Of a stretch of DNA of 64,000 nucleotides, positions 9,057 to 17,644 are shown in pieces. The DNA is taken from NCBI RefSeq assembly GCF_000178855.1, contig NZ_ADVG01000005.1, positions 992,001 to 1,056,000 of the forward strand. Reading direction: 5' to 3'. A program made the position numbers and the translations under genes. Numbering within the stretch: the stretch's first letter is position 1; each line of letters opens with the position of its first letter. Under the pieces are notes generated by a model that saw only the letters and a program-made list of their open reading frames with translations, was not told where the DNA came from and did no database searches. The DNA is from Ktedonobacter racemifer DSM 44963. Lineage in GTDB: Bacteria > Chloroflexota > Ktedonobacteria > Ktedonobacterales > Ktedonobacteraceae.

Positions 9057-9629
9057 TTATTCTCTCTCTGCATTCACCACATACTTATAAAAGGTGTCTT
9101 TGCTCTTAAATCCCGTCAATTTCATAATATCAGGCACGGTCATCTCTTTTTTCGCATACAACTCTTTGGCACGCTGCACTTTCTTTGGGTCCATGCTCTG
9201 GATTGCCTTTGGCCTGCCTCCAATGCGCCCTCGCGCACGAGCTGCTTCCAAGCCCGCCTGTGTCCTTTGTCGGATGATATCCCGTTCCATTTCTGCTAGT
9301 GCCCCGAAGAGATGGAAGGTGAACTTCCCTCCTGGTGTGGAAGTATCGATGCTTTCTGTGAGGCTCAAGAAATTGATCCTGCGTGCCTGCAAGTCCATGA
9401 CCGTTTCAATAAGATGCTTGAGCGATCTGCCGAGGCGGTCAAGTCGCCAGACCACAATCGTGTCCCCGGGACGGGCAAACTTCACCATCTCTAAAAATTG
9501 AGGTCTCTCATCTTTTGCTCCACTCATCACATCGCGGAAGGTTTTTTCACACTGTGCGCTGGCTAAAGCGTCTTCTTGCAAGTCCGTCGTTTGTTCTCCT
9601 TTTGATATGCGCATATATCCTATTTTCAT
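9057..9629 (-). CDS. tnpR: Serine resolvase of the Tn3-family transposon
   Basis: A 190-residue small serine recombinase that would resolve transposition cointegrates. It begins MKIGYMRISKGEQTTDLQ, with the catalytic Ser in the YMRIS segment, followed by VVWRLDRLGRSLKHLIE, LTESIDTSTPGGK and MERDIIRQRTQAGLEAARARGR, the conserved resolvase blocks. It ends in a helix-turn-helix (MTVPDIMKLTGFKSKDTFYK). The start at 9629 is set by an AAGGAGG site 4 nt upstream. An upstream in-frame extension runs through a palindrome and is not believed. It lies divergently to tnpA, as in many Tn3 relatives. Confidence 0.92.
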   Translation of the reverse strand: MKIGYMRISKGEQTTDLQEDALASAQCEKTFRDVMSGAKDERPQFLEMVKFARPGDTIVVWRLDRLGRSLKHLIETVMDLQARRINFLSLTESIDTSTPGGKFTFHLFGALAEMERDIIRQRTQAGLEAARARGRIGGRPKAIQSMDPKKVQRAKELYAKKEMTVPDIMKLTGFKSKDTFYKYVVNAERE

Positions 9630-9767
9630 CAGTCCTCCTTCATTCTCTCTGATTGTGGTTATCGTACGAGAACTCATCATGAAATGCAAGTATTTTGACG
9701 TTGATTTCCGGAATGGTTTTACCGACGGTTCTTGAAGGCGAAAAGAAGGAAATCTGTGGTGATCTGT

Positions 9768-9823
9768 GGGAGGAGGTGAAGCGTACGGAAAATGAACGTT
9801 TTCCGTACGCTTCACCTCCTCCC
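9768..9823. repeat. Perfect 25-bp palindrome with 6-nt loop between tnpR and tnpA
   Basis: Positions 9768-9792 and 9799-9823 are exact reverse complements (GGGAGGAGGTGAAG ... CTTCACCTCCTCCC). The arms contain ribosome-site-like GGAGG. The hairpin sits in the divergent region between resolvase and transposase, so it could regulate either transcript, act as a recombination structure, or be an inserted palindromic unit. Confidence 0.85.
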
Positions 9824-9980
9824 TTTGGGCCATTGCCCTTCCAGAAAAGACGAGCGCTGGTTGAGCAGACATTGGTCCTGTTTGTGTGCGTTTGCTTGTG
9901 ATGCTCTCTCCTACTCAGCTATTTTAAACACACGTATCTACAGCCTGCGCCCGTAAAGCATAGGAGAGGAGGCATGAGCG

Positions 9981-12900
9981 ATGCCTGTTGAGTATTTAAC
10001 CGAGGAACAAGAGCAGCGCTATGGTCGCTATGTTGGTGAACCATCCCCCGAGCAACTCGCCCGCTATTTTCATCTGGACGATGAAGATCGTGCCCTCATT
10101 GCCCAACGTCGTGGAGAGCATAACCGCTTGGGGTTCGCGCTCCAGATCGGCACGCGAGATTTCTTGGAACGTTTCTCGGTGATCCAGTCAATATTCCCAT
10201 CCGGGTGATTACCTACATGGCTTCCCAACTGAGTATTGCTGATGCGCAATGTGTCGTTCGTTACGCCGAACGGGTCCAGACCCAGCAGGATCACGCTCAA
10301 GAAATCCGGCTATACTCTGGCTATACAGAGTTTTCGGACCCCCGTGGAGGATTTGCCTTGATGCGTTTCCTCTATGCACGCATCTGGATCGGGACTGAGC
10401 GACCCAGTGTTCTCTTTGACTTGGCAACCGCATGGTTACTGGAGAAAAAAGTGCTCTTGCCAGGCGTAACGACGCTCACCCGTCTCATCTCTACTATCCG
10501 CGAACGGGTTGCAGAGCGCTTATGGCAACAGCTTAGTGCAACCGTCTCGCCTGAACAACGCACAGATCTAGAGGGATTACTTGCCCGTGCTGGTGTGTCC
10601 CGCGTCACCAATCTCGAACGGCTGCGCCGTGCGCCTTCTCGTGCCAGTGCCCCTGTTCTGGTTGCCGCGCTTGCTCGTCTTACAGAAGCACGTCAGTTGG
10701 ACGTCGGGCAAGAGGATCTGGTGAATATCCCAGCGTCTCGCATCAAAGCCCTGGCACAATACGCCGTGACCACCAATGCTCAGAGCATTGCCAGGCTGAC
10801 CGAGCAGCGTCGTACCGCCACATTGGTTTCCTTTGCTCGCCACCTGGTGGTCACGGCACAAGATGATTCCCTGGATGTTTTCGATATGCTCATTCGAGAT
10901 CTGCTCGCACGCTCTACCAGCTCTGGGAAGAAAGAACGCCTACGGACACTTCGCGATCTCGATGCTGCCGCATTAGCGCTTGCAGAGATGAGCGAGAAAG
11001 TCATCACTCCAGAGTGGACGGATATCCAGGTACGAACGTTTCTCACCGAAAAACAGACCAAGATCACAGAAGCAGTCGAGACCATTTATGCTCTGGCCCG
11101 TCCTGCCGATGACAACTACTATCAGGAAATTGTCGCCCGGTATTCCTCGGTCCGTCGCTTTTTTCCAGCACTTCTGCGTACGATCTCCTTTACCAGTAAC
11201 GAGGCAGGCAAACCGGTTCTCAGTGCACTCACCTTTCTTAAAGACCTGGAAGAGCGTAAACAGCCGTCCATGCAGGGCGCTCCAATGGAGGTCGTGCCAG
11301 CTTCTTGGAAACGCCATGTTGCGCCAACAGGTCAGCCTATTGATCGTCGCTACTACACCTTATGCGTCCTGGAGCGGCTCCATGAGGCTCTTCGACGCCA
11401 CGATGTCTTCGTAGATGAGAGCATACGTTGGGGTGATCCACGTGCGAAACTCCTCACGGGAGATGCCTGGGAACGGGTTCGACCGACCATCTGTCAGTCA
11501 TTAGGAAGATCAGTGACTCCGGAGAAAGAGCTAGACGAGTTAGCTGAACGGTTAGATACAGCATATCGCAACACTGCTGCCCGATTTCCTCAAGAAGGCG
11601 TGCGCATCGAGAAGGTCAAAAACCGAACAGGACAGGAACATGATACGCTCGTCCTCACGGGATTGGACAAAGTAGAGGAGCCAGAGAGTTTGCAACAGTT
11701 GCGTCCCCGTGTCGCTCGTCGCTTACCAACGGTTGATTTGCCTGAACTGCTGCTGGAAATGCAAGAGCGCACGGGCTTTGGGCCAGAATTTACCCATATC
11801 AGTGAAGGCCGCTCTCGTCTCGACGACTTGGCAACAAGTATTTGTGCTATCCTCATTGCAGAAGCCTGTAATGTGGGCTTGACTCCCATGATCCGCAAAG
11901 GTGTTCCGGCCCTTGAGCGTGATCGGTTGCTCTACGTGCAACAAAATTACATTCGACCCGATACCCTCTCGCGTGCCAACGCCCGGTTGGTGGATTATCA
12001 AGCCTCGATTCCTCTCGCACAGGTCTGGGGTGGTGGAGAAGTCGCTAGTGCGGATGGATTGCGTTTTACCGTTCCGCTGCGAACCTTGAATGCCGGCCCC
12101 AACCCAAAATACTTTGGCACAGGGCGCGGGATCACGCTGGTGAACTACACGAGCGATCAGTTTAGTGGCTTTAAAAATATTGTTGTGACGGGGACGATGC
12201 GCGATTCATTCGTGGTTCTGGAAGGATTGCTGAATCAAGAAACCGGACTTCGGCCCAAGGAACTCATGACCGATACGGCATCGTACTCCGACGTCATTTT
12301 TGGTTTATTCCACCTGCTTGGGTATCAATTCAGTCCTCGCCTCGCTGATGTTGGCGAATCGCGCTTCTGGCGCATGGACACTTCGGCGGACTACGGTGTT
12401 CTCAATGGATTGGCACGGCAGACGATCAATCGAGACTTGATCACCCAAAACTGGGATGATCTGTTACGCGTGGCCGGTTCTCTCAAGCTCCAAAAGGTCA
12501 ATGTGACCGAACTCTTGCGAGCATTGCAAGGAGGCGGACGCCCTTCCACCTTAGCTAGAGCCATTGGGGAACTGGGACGCATTGCTAAAACACTTTACTT
12601 GCTCTCCTATATTGATGACCCGGCCTACAGACGACGCATCTTGATCCAGTTGAATAAAGGCGAAAGCCGCCATAGTCTGGCACGAGCAACCTATTTCGGG
12701 CAAAAAGGGGAGGTCCGACAACGCTACCGAGAAGGACAGGAAGAGCAATTGGGTGCGCTCGGGCTGGTCGTGAATGCCATCGTCCTCTGGAATACGTTGT
12801 ACATGAATCGAGCCTTGGAAGATATGCGAAGTCGAGGCATGACCATCGAGCCCGCGGATGTTGAACGCCTCTCTCCACTTGGCTATGAGCATATCAACCT

Positions 12901-13033
12901 GCTCGGACGCTATACCTTTTCTCTCTCCGATGAGATCCGCCAGGGAGCGTTTCATCCCTTACGGGAATTGGAAGAAACGGAACCAGAGCAAGAGGGGATG
13001 GACGAGAGCGCTCAAAATGTGGTCCGCGCATAG
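9981..13033 (+). pseudogene. tnpA: Tn3-family transposase, split by a frameshift near codon 60
   Basis: Together the two frames give about 1015 residues, the normal length of a Tn3 TnpA. The first (9981-10208) holds the N-terminal LTEEQEQRYGRYVGEPSPEQ segment. The second (to 13033) holds the rest, including the DDE catalytic region: Asp in VASADGLRF, Asp in LMTDTASYSDVIFG and Glu in NKGESRHSLAR. Around 10160 the correct reading jumps frame (IGTR then RFLGTFLGDPVNIP), consistent with loss of one base. It could instead be programmed frameshifting, but no slippery run is obvious. The start at 9981 follows an AGGAGG site. If the shift is real, this copy cannot transpose by itself. Confidence 0.88.
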
Positions 13034-13174
13034 CCTTCTGTTCCTCATATTCTGTCCCTTCTTGGCCGACATAACCCTGAGAGGGCACTCCGCTCTTCGG
13101 ATCTTTTCTTCACAATGATGCTTCCAAATTTGCCCTTCCATGAAGAAAGAGATGGGATATCCCTCAATGGGAGG
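13034..13174. other. Right-end spacer of the transposon with imperfect hairpin
   Basis: No gene. An imperfect inverted pair (about 13125-13140 AAATTTGCCCTTCCAT against 13166-13180) flanks the inner side of the right terminal repeat, so this end could fold into an extended hairpin. Confidence 0.4.
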
Positions 13175-13220
13175 GCAAATTCCTTAGCGTTGTTTTTCGT
13201 TCCATTACTACTCGGAGGCC
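13175..13220 (-). repeat. Right terminal inverted repeat of the Tn3-family transposon
   Basis: The exact reverse complement of 2319-2364. It is followed directly by AATCC (13221-13225), the second copy of the target duplication, and then by the interrupted ATP-grasp gene. Confidence 0.93.
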
Positions 13221-13757
13221 AATCCCAGCACTGTCTTCATAGGCTGGATATCCCATCAGCTTATAGATAATATGCTCCTGGTGCTCTTTATAGAAAGATT
13301 GCAGATCCTCTGGCACATTGGTCACCAGGGAATGAGGGACTGAGAGGCCAAGGGCACGCGCCACTTCAAGCTGACGAATCTTATAGGAGGAGGCGCTCAC
13401 AGCATCGGGATGATTGACCCATAAGGCTGGGAGCGCACGCAGGGTTCCCCATACGCCAGCCTTCCCTTCCCGCTCAATAAAGGTCTTCTCCAGAGCAAGC
13501 AGATCTGTGCGCTCCTTTGGCACCTCGATAGGAGAGGGGCGGCGATTCCACACGCTGGTAATCTCACCGAGGCAGAGGATAGTGCCATCGGGAAAGCGAA
13601 GCGTACTGCTCTGCAACGCTCCAGGGGTAATCGTTACCTGCACCTGGGCCAGAATATCACATGGATCGAAGCGGTACCACGGGTGACCGAGCCGATCAAG
13701 CTCGGCCACCACGCGCCGCACATGGGAATCACCATCTCGTGAGAGAATGAGAATCAT
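13221..13757 (-). pseudogene. ATP-grasp peptide ligase, N-terminal part (split by a Tn3-family transposon)
   Basis: The first 179 codons of the graspetide ligase. It begins MILILSRDGDSHVRRVVAEL, has WYRFDPCDI and SVWNRRPSPIEVP, typical of the pre-ATP-grasp domain of SAV_5884/MvdD-like maturases, and runs to YKLMGYPAYEDSAGI at the insertion point. The open frame continues a further 18 residues into the transposon end, giving a truncated product without the catalytic C-terminal ELNPSG motif. Joined to 1837-2313 it gives 337 residues, the normal size. The start lies 18 nt after the precursor stop. The enzyme would use ATP to form ester or amide links between Asp/Glu and Ser/Thr/Lys side chains of the precursor; it is presumably inactive in this strain. 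Confidence 0.9.
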
Positions 13758-13775
13758 GTGCCTGCCTTTCTTATG

Positions 13776-13994
13776 CTAGTCATCGTCGTAGACGGGATCA
13801 AGCTTGCTTGTGCCGTCGTTGGAGGTCTCCTCATTGGAGTTGGTCGAATTTTTGTCGCTGACAGCACCGTTTGCCAGAGGAGTAATTCCCACAAACTGCA
13901 TGCCCAGAGAACTCCGTCGCTGCGCGCGAATGGTGGCGACATCAGAAGAATGATACTCTTTCCCCGAGGGGACAAGAATCGTTACTGGGTTCAT
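13776..13994 (-). CDS. Putative graspetide precursor peptide (72 aa)
   Basis: A 72-residue peptide directly before the ATP-grasp gene. The leader-like half (MNPVTILVPSGKEYHSSDVA, then an arginine-rich stretch) is followed by a low-complexity tail from about residue 44 with many Ser, Thr, Asn, Asp and Glu, including NSTNSNEETSNDGTSK and ending LDPVYDDD. The tail offers both hydroxyl donors and carboxylate acceptors, as required for omega-ester crosslinks, and a DGTS motif like those in ATP-grasp target peptides. The Asp-Gly pair is a natural aspartimide site. I chose the Met at 13994 because an AAAGGA site lies 10 nt upstream; an in-frame Met 19 codons earlier lacks one. The assignment rests on position and composition. 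Confidence 0.75.
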   Translation of the reverse strand: MNPVTILVPSGKEYHSSDVATIRAQRRSSLGMQFVGITPLANGAVSDKNSTNSNEETSNDGTSKLDPVYDDD

Positions 13995-14059
13995 CGTCGA
14001 AAGGTCCTTTCTTTTCGAATAAGTCAACATGTCGGGATGGGGCGCAACCATTGGAGGCC

Positions 14060-14581
14060 CTATGCTGGAACAGCCGCACTCTCAGCATCAGGCAGATTCC
14101 AGATAGCTGGGCTAGGCGCTTCACCGAAGAAGCGGTGATAGGCGAGCCAGAAGCGTGCTTGCGTTGGTGCTGAGAGATAAATTGCTTTCTCGGGCGGCTT
14201 GGGTGGTTGTGGCGGAGGAACAGGAAGCGGGTTTGTATCTGGACCCGTTTCACATTCATAAGCCGTGGTGCAAACTGGCACATGGTCAATAAAGCGCCCA
14301 AGATACTCCTGACAGAAGAGGCTATACAGCCGGGTGTGCAACACATGAGCGTGCCACAATTTGTCCACGGCAACGCTATGCATCCCCAATCGCTGCTCTG
14401 CCGCGAGGAGCGCCAGGAAACGTTGGTATTCAGGCAGGATAGCTTGCGCCTCTTCTTCCGAGAGACCATATTCCTTGACAGCAACAGCGACAATGTCACT
14501 CCAATACGGCCACGCCTCGATCTGGCTCAAGATGGCTGGCTTACGGGTACAAGGGACAGGGACATGGGAACTAGTGGTCAT
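14060..14581 (-). CDS. Small protein with the WHxHxLHT motif (GRDP/DUF1399-like)
   Basis: A 173-residue protein. The central segment VDKLWHAHVLHTRLYSLFCQEYLG matches the Asp-x-x-Trp-His-x-His-x-Leu-x-Thr signature of glycine-rich-domain-containing (DUF1399-type) proteins. A proline-rich linker (PLPVPPPQPPKPPEK) and a short C-terminal piece follow. Biochemical function is not known for the family; the two histidines suggest a metal site. Its start overlaps the HAD hydrolase stop by about 11 nt and it directly precedes the precursor gene, so it belongs to the same operon and might help peptide maturation or self-protection (inference). Confidence 0.65.
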   Translation of the reverse strand: MTTSSHVPVPCTRKPAILSQIEAWPYWSDIVAVAVKEYGLSEEEAQAILPEYQRFLALLAAEQRLGMHSVAVDKLWHAHVLHTRLYSLFCQEYLGRFIDHVPVCTTAYECETGPDTNPLPVPPPQPPKPPEKAIYLSAPTQARFWLAYHRFFGEAPSPAIWNLPDAESAAVPA

Positions 14582-15281
14582 GGGTTGATTCCTCCTTGTG
14601 GGAAGCTAATAACACACGATCAAGAAGGGACTGTATATGTTCAGGCTCCCAACTCGGCAGGCCGAGCACAGGAAACGGAACATCGTGGATTGAGAGTTCA
14701 TCCAGGGGTGTGCCAAAGGCGACAAGCGTCAAGCGGGAAGGGTATTCGTCAAGAACAGGCCACTTTTCAAGAGCGCGGGGCCAGGCGCTTATGAGCTTGC
14801 TTGCATTGTCATCAATGAGCACAACAGGTTCATTGGTGGCTTTTGTATTGGAGTACGATGCCATGTATTTGACATAAAAATTTTTGCACGAGACAATTTC
14901 TAGCCCCAGAGGGAAATCATGTTGCGCTAGCCAGGCGCGAGTGGTGTCCTGCATCTCAAAGCCACGCGAGGTGTAGTATGCAACCTTTCCATACCGCATG
15001 AGCGTCTGTACACCAGCAGCAGCGCCAGGAAGAGGGTGGAGCAGGGCCAGAACCTCTAGCGCTTCTTTCGCTTGCATAAAGGCAGCTTGAAAACGCTCTT
15101 CATTTTCAGGTGAAGCAAAGCGGTAGGCTTCAACCTCAGGGAGCTTGCAGAACGCCCAATAACTCTCTACTGCCATCAGGACCTCTTGTGAAATGGAGAG
15201 ATTGAGTAACGTATTGATAAAGATGGCATACGCGTTTTGATCTATAGCAATGGTTCGATCAATATCGAGCGCAAATAACAT
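14571..15281 (-). CDS. HAD-superfamily hydrolase
   Basis: About 236 residues. The N-terminal LFALDIDRTIA is HAD motif I (DxDxT, nucleophile Asp), TSRG at about 115 fits motif II, and VLIDDNASK at about 165 fits motif IV. These phosphatases or phosphotransferases act on small phosphorylated substrates; the substrate here is unknown. An upstream Met (15296) is possible, but MLFALDIDR at 15281 begins directly before the first strand. It overlaps the WHxH gene downstream, so it is in the RiPP operon. Confidence 0.75.
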   Translation of the reverse strand: MLFALDIDRTIAIDQNAYAIFINTLLNLSISQEVLMAVESYWAFCKLPEVEAYRFASPENEERFQAAFMQAKEALEVLALLHPLPGAAAGVQTLMRYGKVAYYTSRGFEMQDTTRAWLAQHDFPLGLEIVSCKNFYVKYMASYSNTKATNEPVVLIDDNASKLISAWPRALEKWPVLDEYPSRLTLVAFGTPLDELSIHDVPFPVLGLPSWEPEHIQSLLDRVLLASHKEESTHDH

Positions 15282-15292
15282 AAATATGTACC

Positions 15293-15615
15293 TCATACTT
15301 TTATCTGTGTGAAGAAGAGGCTTACCAGCTCGCTCAACATCTTGAGCGCTGCAGTAATTGTCGCCAACTCGCCCTCGTTCAGCTCAATGAGTTCATTCCC
15401 GATGGCCATTCCCGGACGAATCAATCGCCCAATTCTTCGTCGTATATTCAGTATATGCGTGAAGTGCTGTTTCTCCTGTCCGTCATCGGCACTGGACGAA
15501 GAAGGTACGTCTGGTAACTTATCAGGATGTTGTCGAGAGAGACCAATTCATAAGGGGCGAGTGACACGCTTGGTGTCTTCCTATCCTGCCCGGCTTGCTC
15601 ACATGTTTCAGTCAT
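15293..15615 (-). pseudogene. Hypothetical operon gene broken by one frameshift
   Basis: An ATG at 15615 overlaps the preceding stop and opens MTETCEQAGQDRKTPSVSLA, which reaches a stop after about 55 codons. Another frame, beginning around SSADDGQEKQHFTHILNIRR near 15500, continues with protein-like sequence (GMAIGNELIELNEGELATIT) to a stop at 15293. The second frame has no good start of its own. One small gene of about 105 codons with a single indel explains both. No family is recognised. Confidence 0.45.
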
Positions 15616-15916
15616 GTCCTTCCTCGTTGTGTGTTGTGACGATACGTTGTAAGGGGGCCATGCAAGGGACGTTCTGGTTTCTCACCTTGCGCAGTTCCAC
15701 GCTGTTCTTGTTGACAATGAGCACTTTGCGCTCACCATCGAGCGTCAAGGCTAGTTCATAGAGCGCCGGGACTGCCTTCGTCGCGGGAATGGCCTTCAGG
15801 AGTTCTACAGGCACGATTTCAGCCGACGACAGGAAGAGCGTTTTCCCATCAATGGTATGAAAGGTCATTGAACGATGAAACGCGAGCTGATATTTTCCTG
15901 GTTGACGCTGCATCAT
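15608..15916 (-). CDS. Hypothetical protein (102 aa) in the RiPP operon
   Basis: Starts MMQRQPGKYQLAF after an AGGAGGG site at 15916; longer in-frame starts overlap the methyltransferase gene and lack a site. The middle (TIDGKTLFLSSAEIVPVELL, then LTLDGERKVLIVNKNSVELR) suggests a small beta-rich domain. No motif or family is recognised. It sits 14 nt after the methyltransferase stop and overlaps the next small frame. Confidence 0.55.
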   Translation of the reverse strand: MMQRQPGKYQLAFHRSMTFHTIDGKTLFLSSAEIVPVELLKAIPATKAVPALYELALTLDGERKVLIVNKNSVELRKVRNQNVPCMAPLQRIVTTHNEEGHD

Positions 15917-15930
15917 GACCCTCCTGCCTC

Positions 15931-16848
15931 TCAGCTCATCATCTTTTGGCCATAAGCGAGATAAAAATGGAAGTACGTATGATGGTTTTCCCATTCCCGA
16001 GGAAGCGCCTTCAGCATTGTCTCGAACTCCTGCTCGGAGAGCTTGAGTGTGGAACAATAGAACGATTTGAGATTGGCAAAAATCGCGTGCAAGTCCTTTG
16101 CCAGAAGCTCACCGCCGCGACCAGCCCAGGCCCCAAGAGGGACTTTAATGGTGTAATCTTTGATATCCTGGAGACCAGCTTGGCCAAGCAGTTCAGGCAG
16201 TTTTGTCATCAGAGATGCGTCAAAGCCGGTTCGCCGTTCCGCTTTGTGCCACCACTCCATGTACTTTTTTGTCGCAGGCCCCATATTCTCGAAGGTGTCA
16301 GCCGCATCAATCAGTTCGACATACCCACCTGGATGTGTGACACGTGTCAGCTCACTCACAACAAAAGGCCAGATGCGAGCAGGGAGAGCTGCAACCATCA
16401 AACGCTGATGGGTGAAATCGAAATCATTGTCGGAGAACGGAAGACCTTTGAGCACATCACCCTGGATAAACAGGCAATTGGACGGTATTTCAAGAACATG
16501 TGAAAGCGGCGTTTGGGCTTCAATATCGAAGCCGACGACCTGAGCGCCGGGAAATGTCTGCGCCATTTCGCGCCCCCAGATGCCGGTGCCTGAACCAACA
16601 TCTAAAATGCGTTTGGGATATTCGAGTGGCGCGGCATAATTACTATTGTTGAGCATGGTTTTCAGAAAGTAGTGCTGGAAAGTTAATCTATCGTATTCGG
16701 GCATATCTTTGGGAAACAGATATGGCACATCGACGCGGAAGCGCCTCTCTCCAATGATGGTCGCTGTTGGCGTTGTATTGAGAGGAGGAGCCTCAAAGGC
16801 GGGAATGGTTCCACGCTGTTTCCGTTTCAAAAGAGAGAAGAGGGGCAT
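15931..16848 (-). CDS. Class I SAM-dependent methyltransferase
   Basis: A 305-residue protein. Residues about 75-90 (RILDVGSGTGIWGREMAQTF) form the SAM-binding motif I, VVGFDIEAQ supplies the acidic ribose-binding residue, and GDVLKGLPFSDNDFDFTHQR is motif II/III. The layout matches the UbiE/Methyltransf_25 group acting on small molecules or peptides. About 40 residues precede the SAM domain. It lies in the RiPP operon, overlapping the 3' end of the upstream gene by 22 nt, so it may be a second tailoring methyltransferase. Confidence 0.82.
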   Translation of the reverse strand: MPLFSLLKRKQRGTIPAFEAPPLNTTPTATIIGERRFRVDVPYLFPKDMPEYDRLTFQHYFLKTMLNNSNYAAPLEYPKRILDVGSGTGIWGREMAQTFPGAQVVGFDIEAQTPLSHVLEIPSNCLFIQGDVLKGLPFSDNDFDFTHQRLMVAALPARIWPFVVSELTRVTHPGGYVELIDAADTFENMGPATKKYMEWWHKAERRTGFDASLMTKLPELLGQAGLQDIKDYTIKVPLGAWAGRGGELLAKDLHAIFANLKSFYCSTLKLSEQEFETMLKALPREWENHHTYFHFYLAYGQKMMS

Positions 16849-17192
16849 GATGGATTCCTTTCCTGATGTGCTTCCATTTTTGAACGTTGGACGTGGACGC
16901 GACGATCATAGAAGCGTTCGCACCCGTCCCAGTATGCAAGGCGAGCACAATGTTTGACAGCTTCTTGCATTTGCTCTCTGGTAGGATGCGTTATCTTGTG
17001 AAACTCAAGATATGCATTGACATAGAGCAGGAAGGTAGAATGCTCCATCCAGAGAAACCACCCCTCCACTCCGCCTTCCCACCGATCACGTGCCTGGTTA
17101 TAGACCAACATGTGTCCTTGTTGGAGATTGGCCTCTTGAAGCGAAGGCATCACTTCTGTTGTGAGAGTAGAAATCTGCCTATGTGCTACCAT
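16827..17192 (-). CDS. Hypothetical protein (121 aa)
   Basis: No family recognised. The sequence is Trp/Tyr/His-rich (RWEGGVEGWFLWMEHSTFLL, then LAYWDGCERFYDRRVHVQ) without membrane segments. The 3' end overlaps the methyltransferase start by 22 nt and the gene begins 10 nt after the preceding small gene, which supports its being real and co-translated. Confidence 0.55.
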   Translation of the reverse strand: MVAHRQISTLTTEVMPSLQEANLQQGHMLVYNQARDRWEGGVEGWFLWMEHSTFLLYVNAYLEFHKITHPTREQMQEAVKHCARLAYWDGCERFYDRRVHVQRSKMEAHQERNPSCPSSLF

Positions 17193-17202
17193 GCTTTCTC
17201 CT

Positions 17203-17424
17203 CTACAACTGGTCTAATGCCTGCGCGACAAGTTGGATAGCCTCATCTTCGCCGACGATCTGTTGCAATTCCTGGTGTAGTATCCCTATCCGCTCTGTTT
17301 GAGTCGTGCGCATACGATGCTGTGCAACCATAGCGTATCTATGTAAGCCGTTATGCGCTGCTTGATATTGCATTTGAATTTGGTCCAGAAGGTGAGCTAC
17401 TTCACTCTGATTGGTTATATGCAT
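17203..17424 (-). CDS. Hypothetical protein (73 aa)
   Basis: A small, mostly helical, Gln/His-rich protein (HLLDQIQMQYQAAHNGLHRY). No family is recognised. Its start lies inside the end of the preceding frame (23-nt overlap) and its end is 10 nt before the next gene, so it fits the operon. Confidence 0.5.
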   Translation of the reverse strand: MHITNQSEVAHLLDQIQMQYQAAHNGLHRYAMVAQHRMRTTQTERIGILHQELQQIVGEDEAIQLVAQALDQL

Positions 17425-17644
17425 CTATCTCACTCTCCCTTATTAGCTTGTTTTGTAACAGTGTTTCATACAGGTCTGTAAGAAACCGCTTATCCGTCAT
17501 TCGTTTCTCAAAAGTAAGATTAGCATCTTTTTGTACGCAATATGTTTCTTCTTTGCTCCCATGAACTAAAAAGTTCACTTCTTTTATATCAAGGTGATAT
17601 TTGAGCAGAATTCTCGTTTTAATAAGTGATAGAAAGGCATGCAT
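17402..17644 (-). CDS. Hypothetical protein at the head of the RiPP operon
   Basis: About 80 residues from Met at 17644 (MHAFLSLIKTRILLKYHLD). A longer frame to 17725 exists but overlaps the divergent regulator more deeply. A VQKDANLTFEKRMTDKRFLT segment and an acidic tail follow. No family is recognised. It is first in the minus-strand run and lies head-to-head with the XRE-TPR gene, so the operon promoter should lie near or inside the regulator's 5' end. Confidence 0.45.
   Translation of the reverse strand: MHAFLSLIKTRILLKYHLDIKEVNFLVHGSKEETYCVQKDANLTFEKRMTDKRFLTDLYETLLQNKLIRESEIDAYNQSE

Larger units (their letters stand above)
2319..13220. mobile_element. Tn3-family transposon (10.9 kb) with kinase cargo
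   Basis: The ends are 46-bp perfect inverted repeats (2319-2364 and 13175-13220) that begin GGCCTCC and contain TGGAACGAAAA and GCTAAGG, the pattern of Tn3-family termini. They are flanked by a 5-bp direct repeat AATCC (2314-2318 and 13221-13225), the duplication size of the family. Inside are a serine resolvase (9057-9629), a Tn3 transposase (9981-13033, frameshifted), a candidate res region, two kinase genes, and gene debris at the left end. It interrupts the ATP-grasp ligase of a RiPP operon, and removal restores the reading frame exactly. The perfect repeats and duplication point to a fairly recent insertion. Confidence 0.93.

Noticed and set aside
9630..9872. N-terminal extension of the resolvase frame
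   Set aside because: It runs through the perfect palindrome; the strong AAGGAGG site and family start are at 9629.
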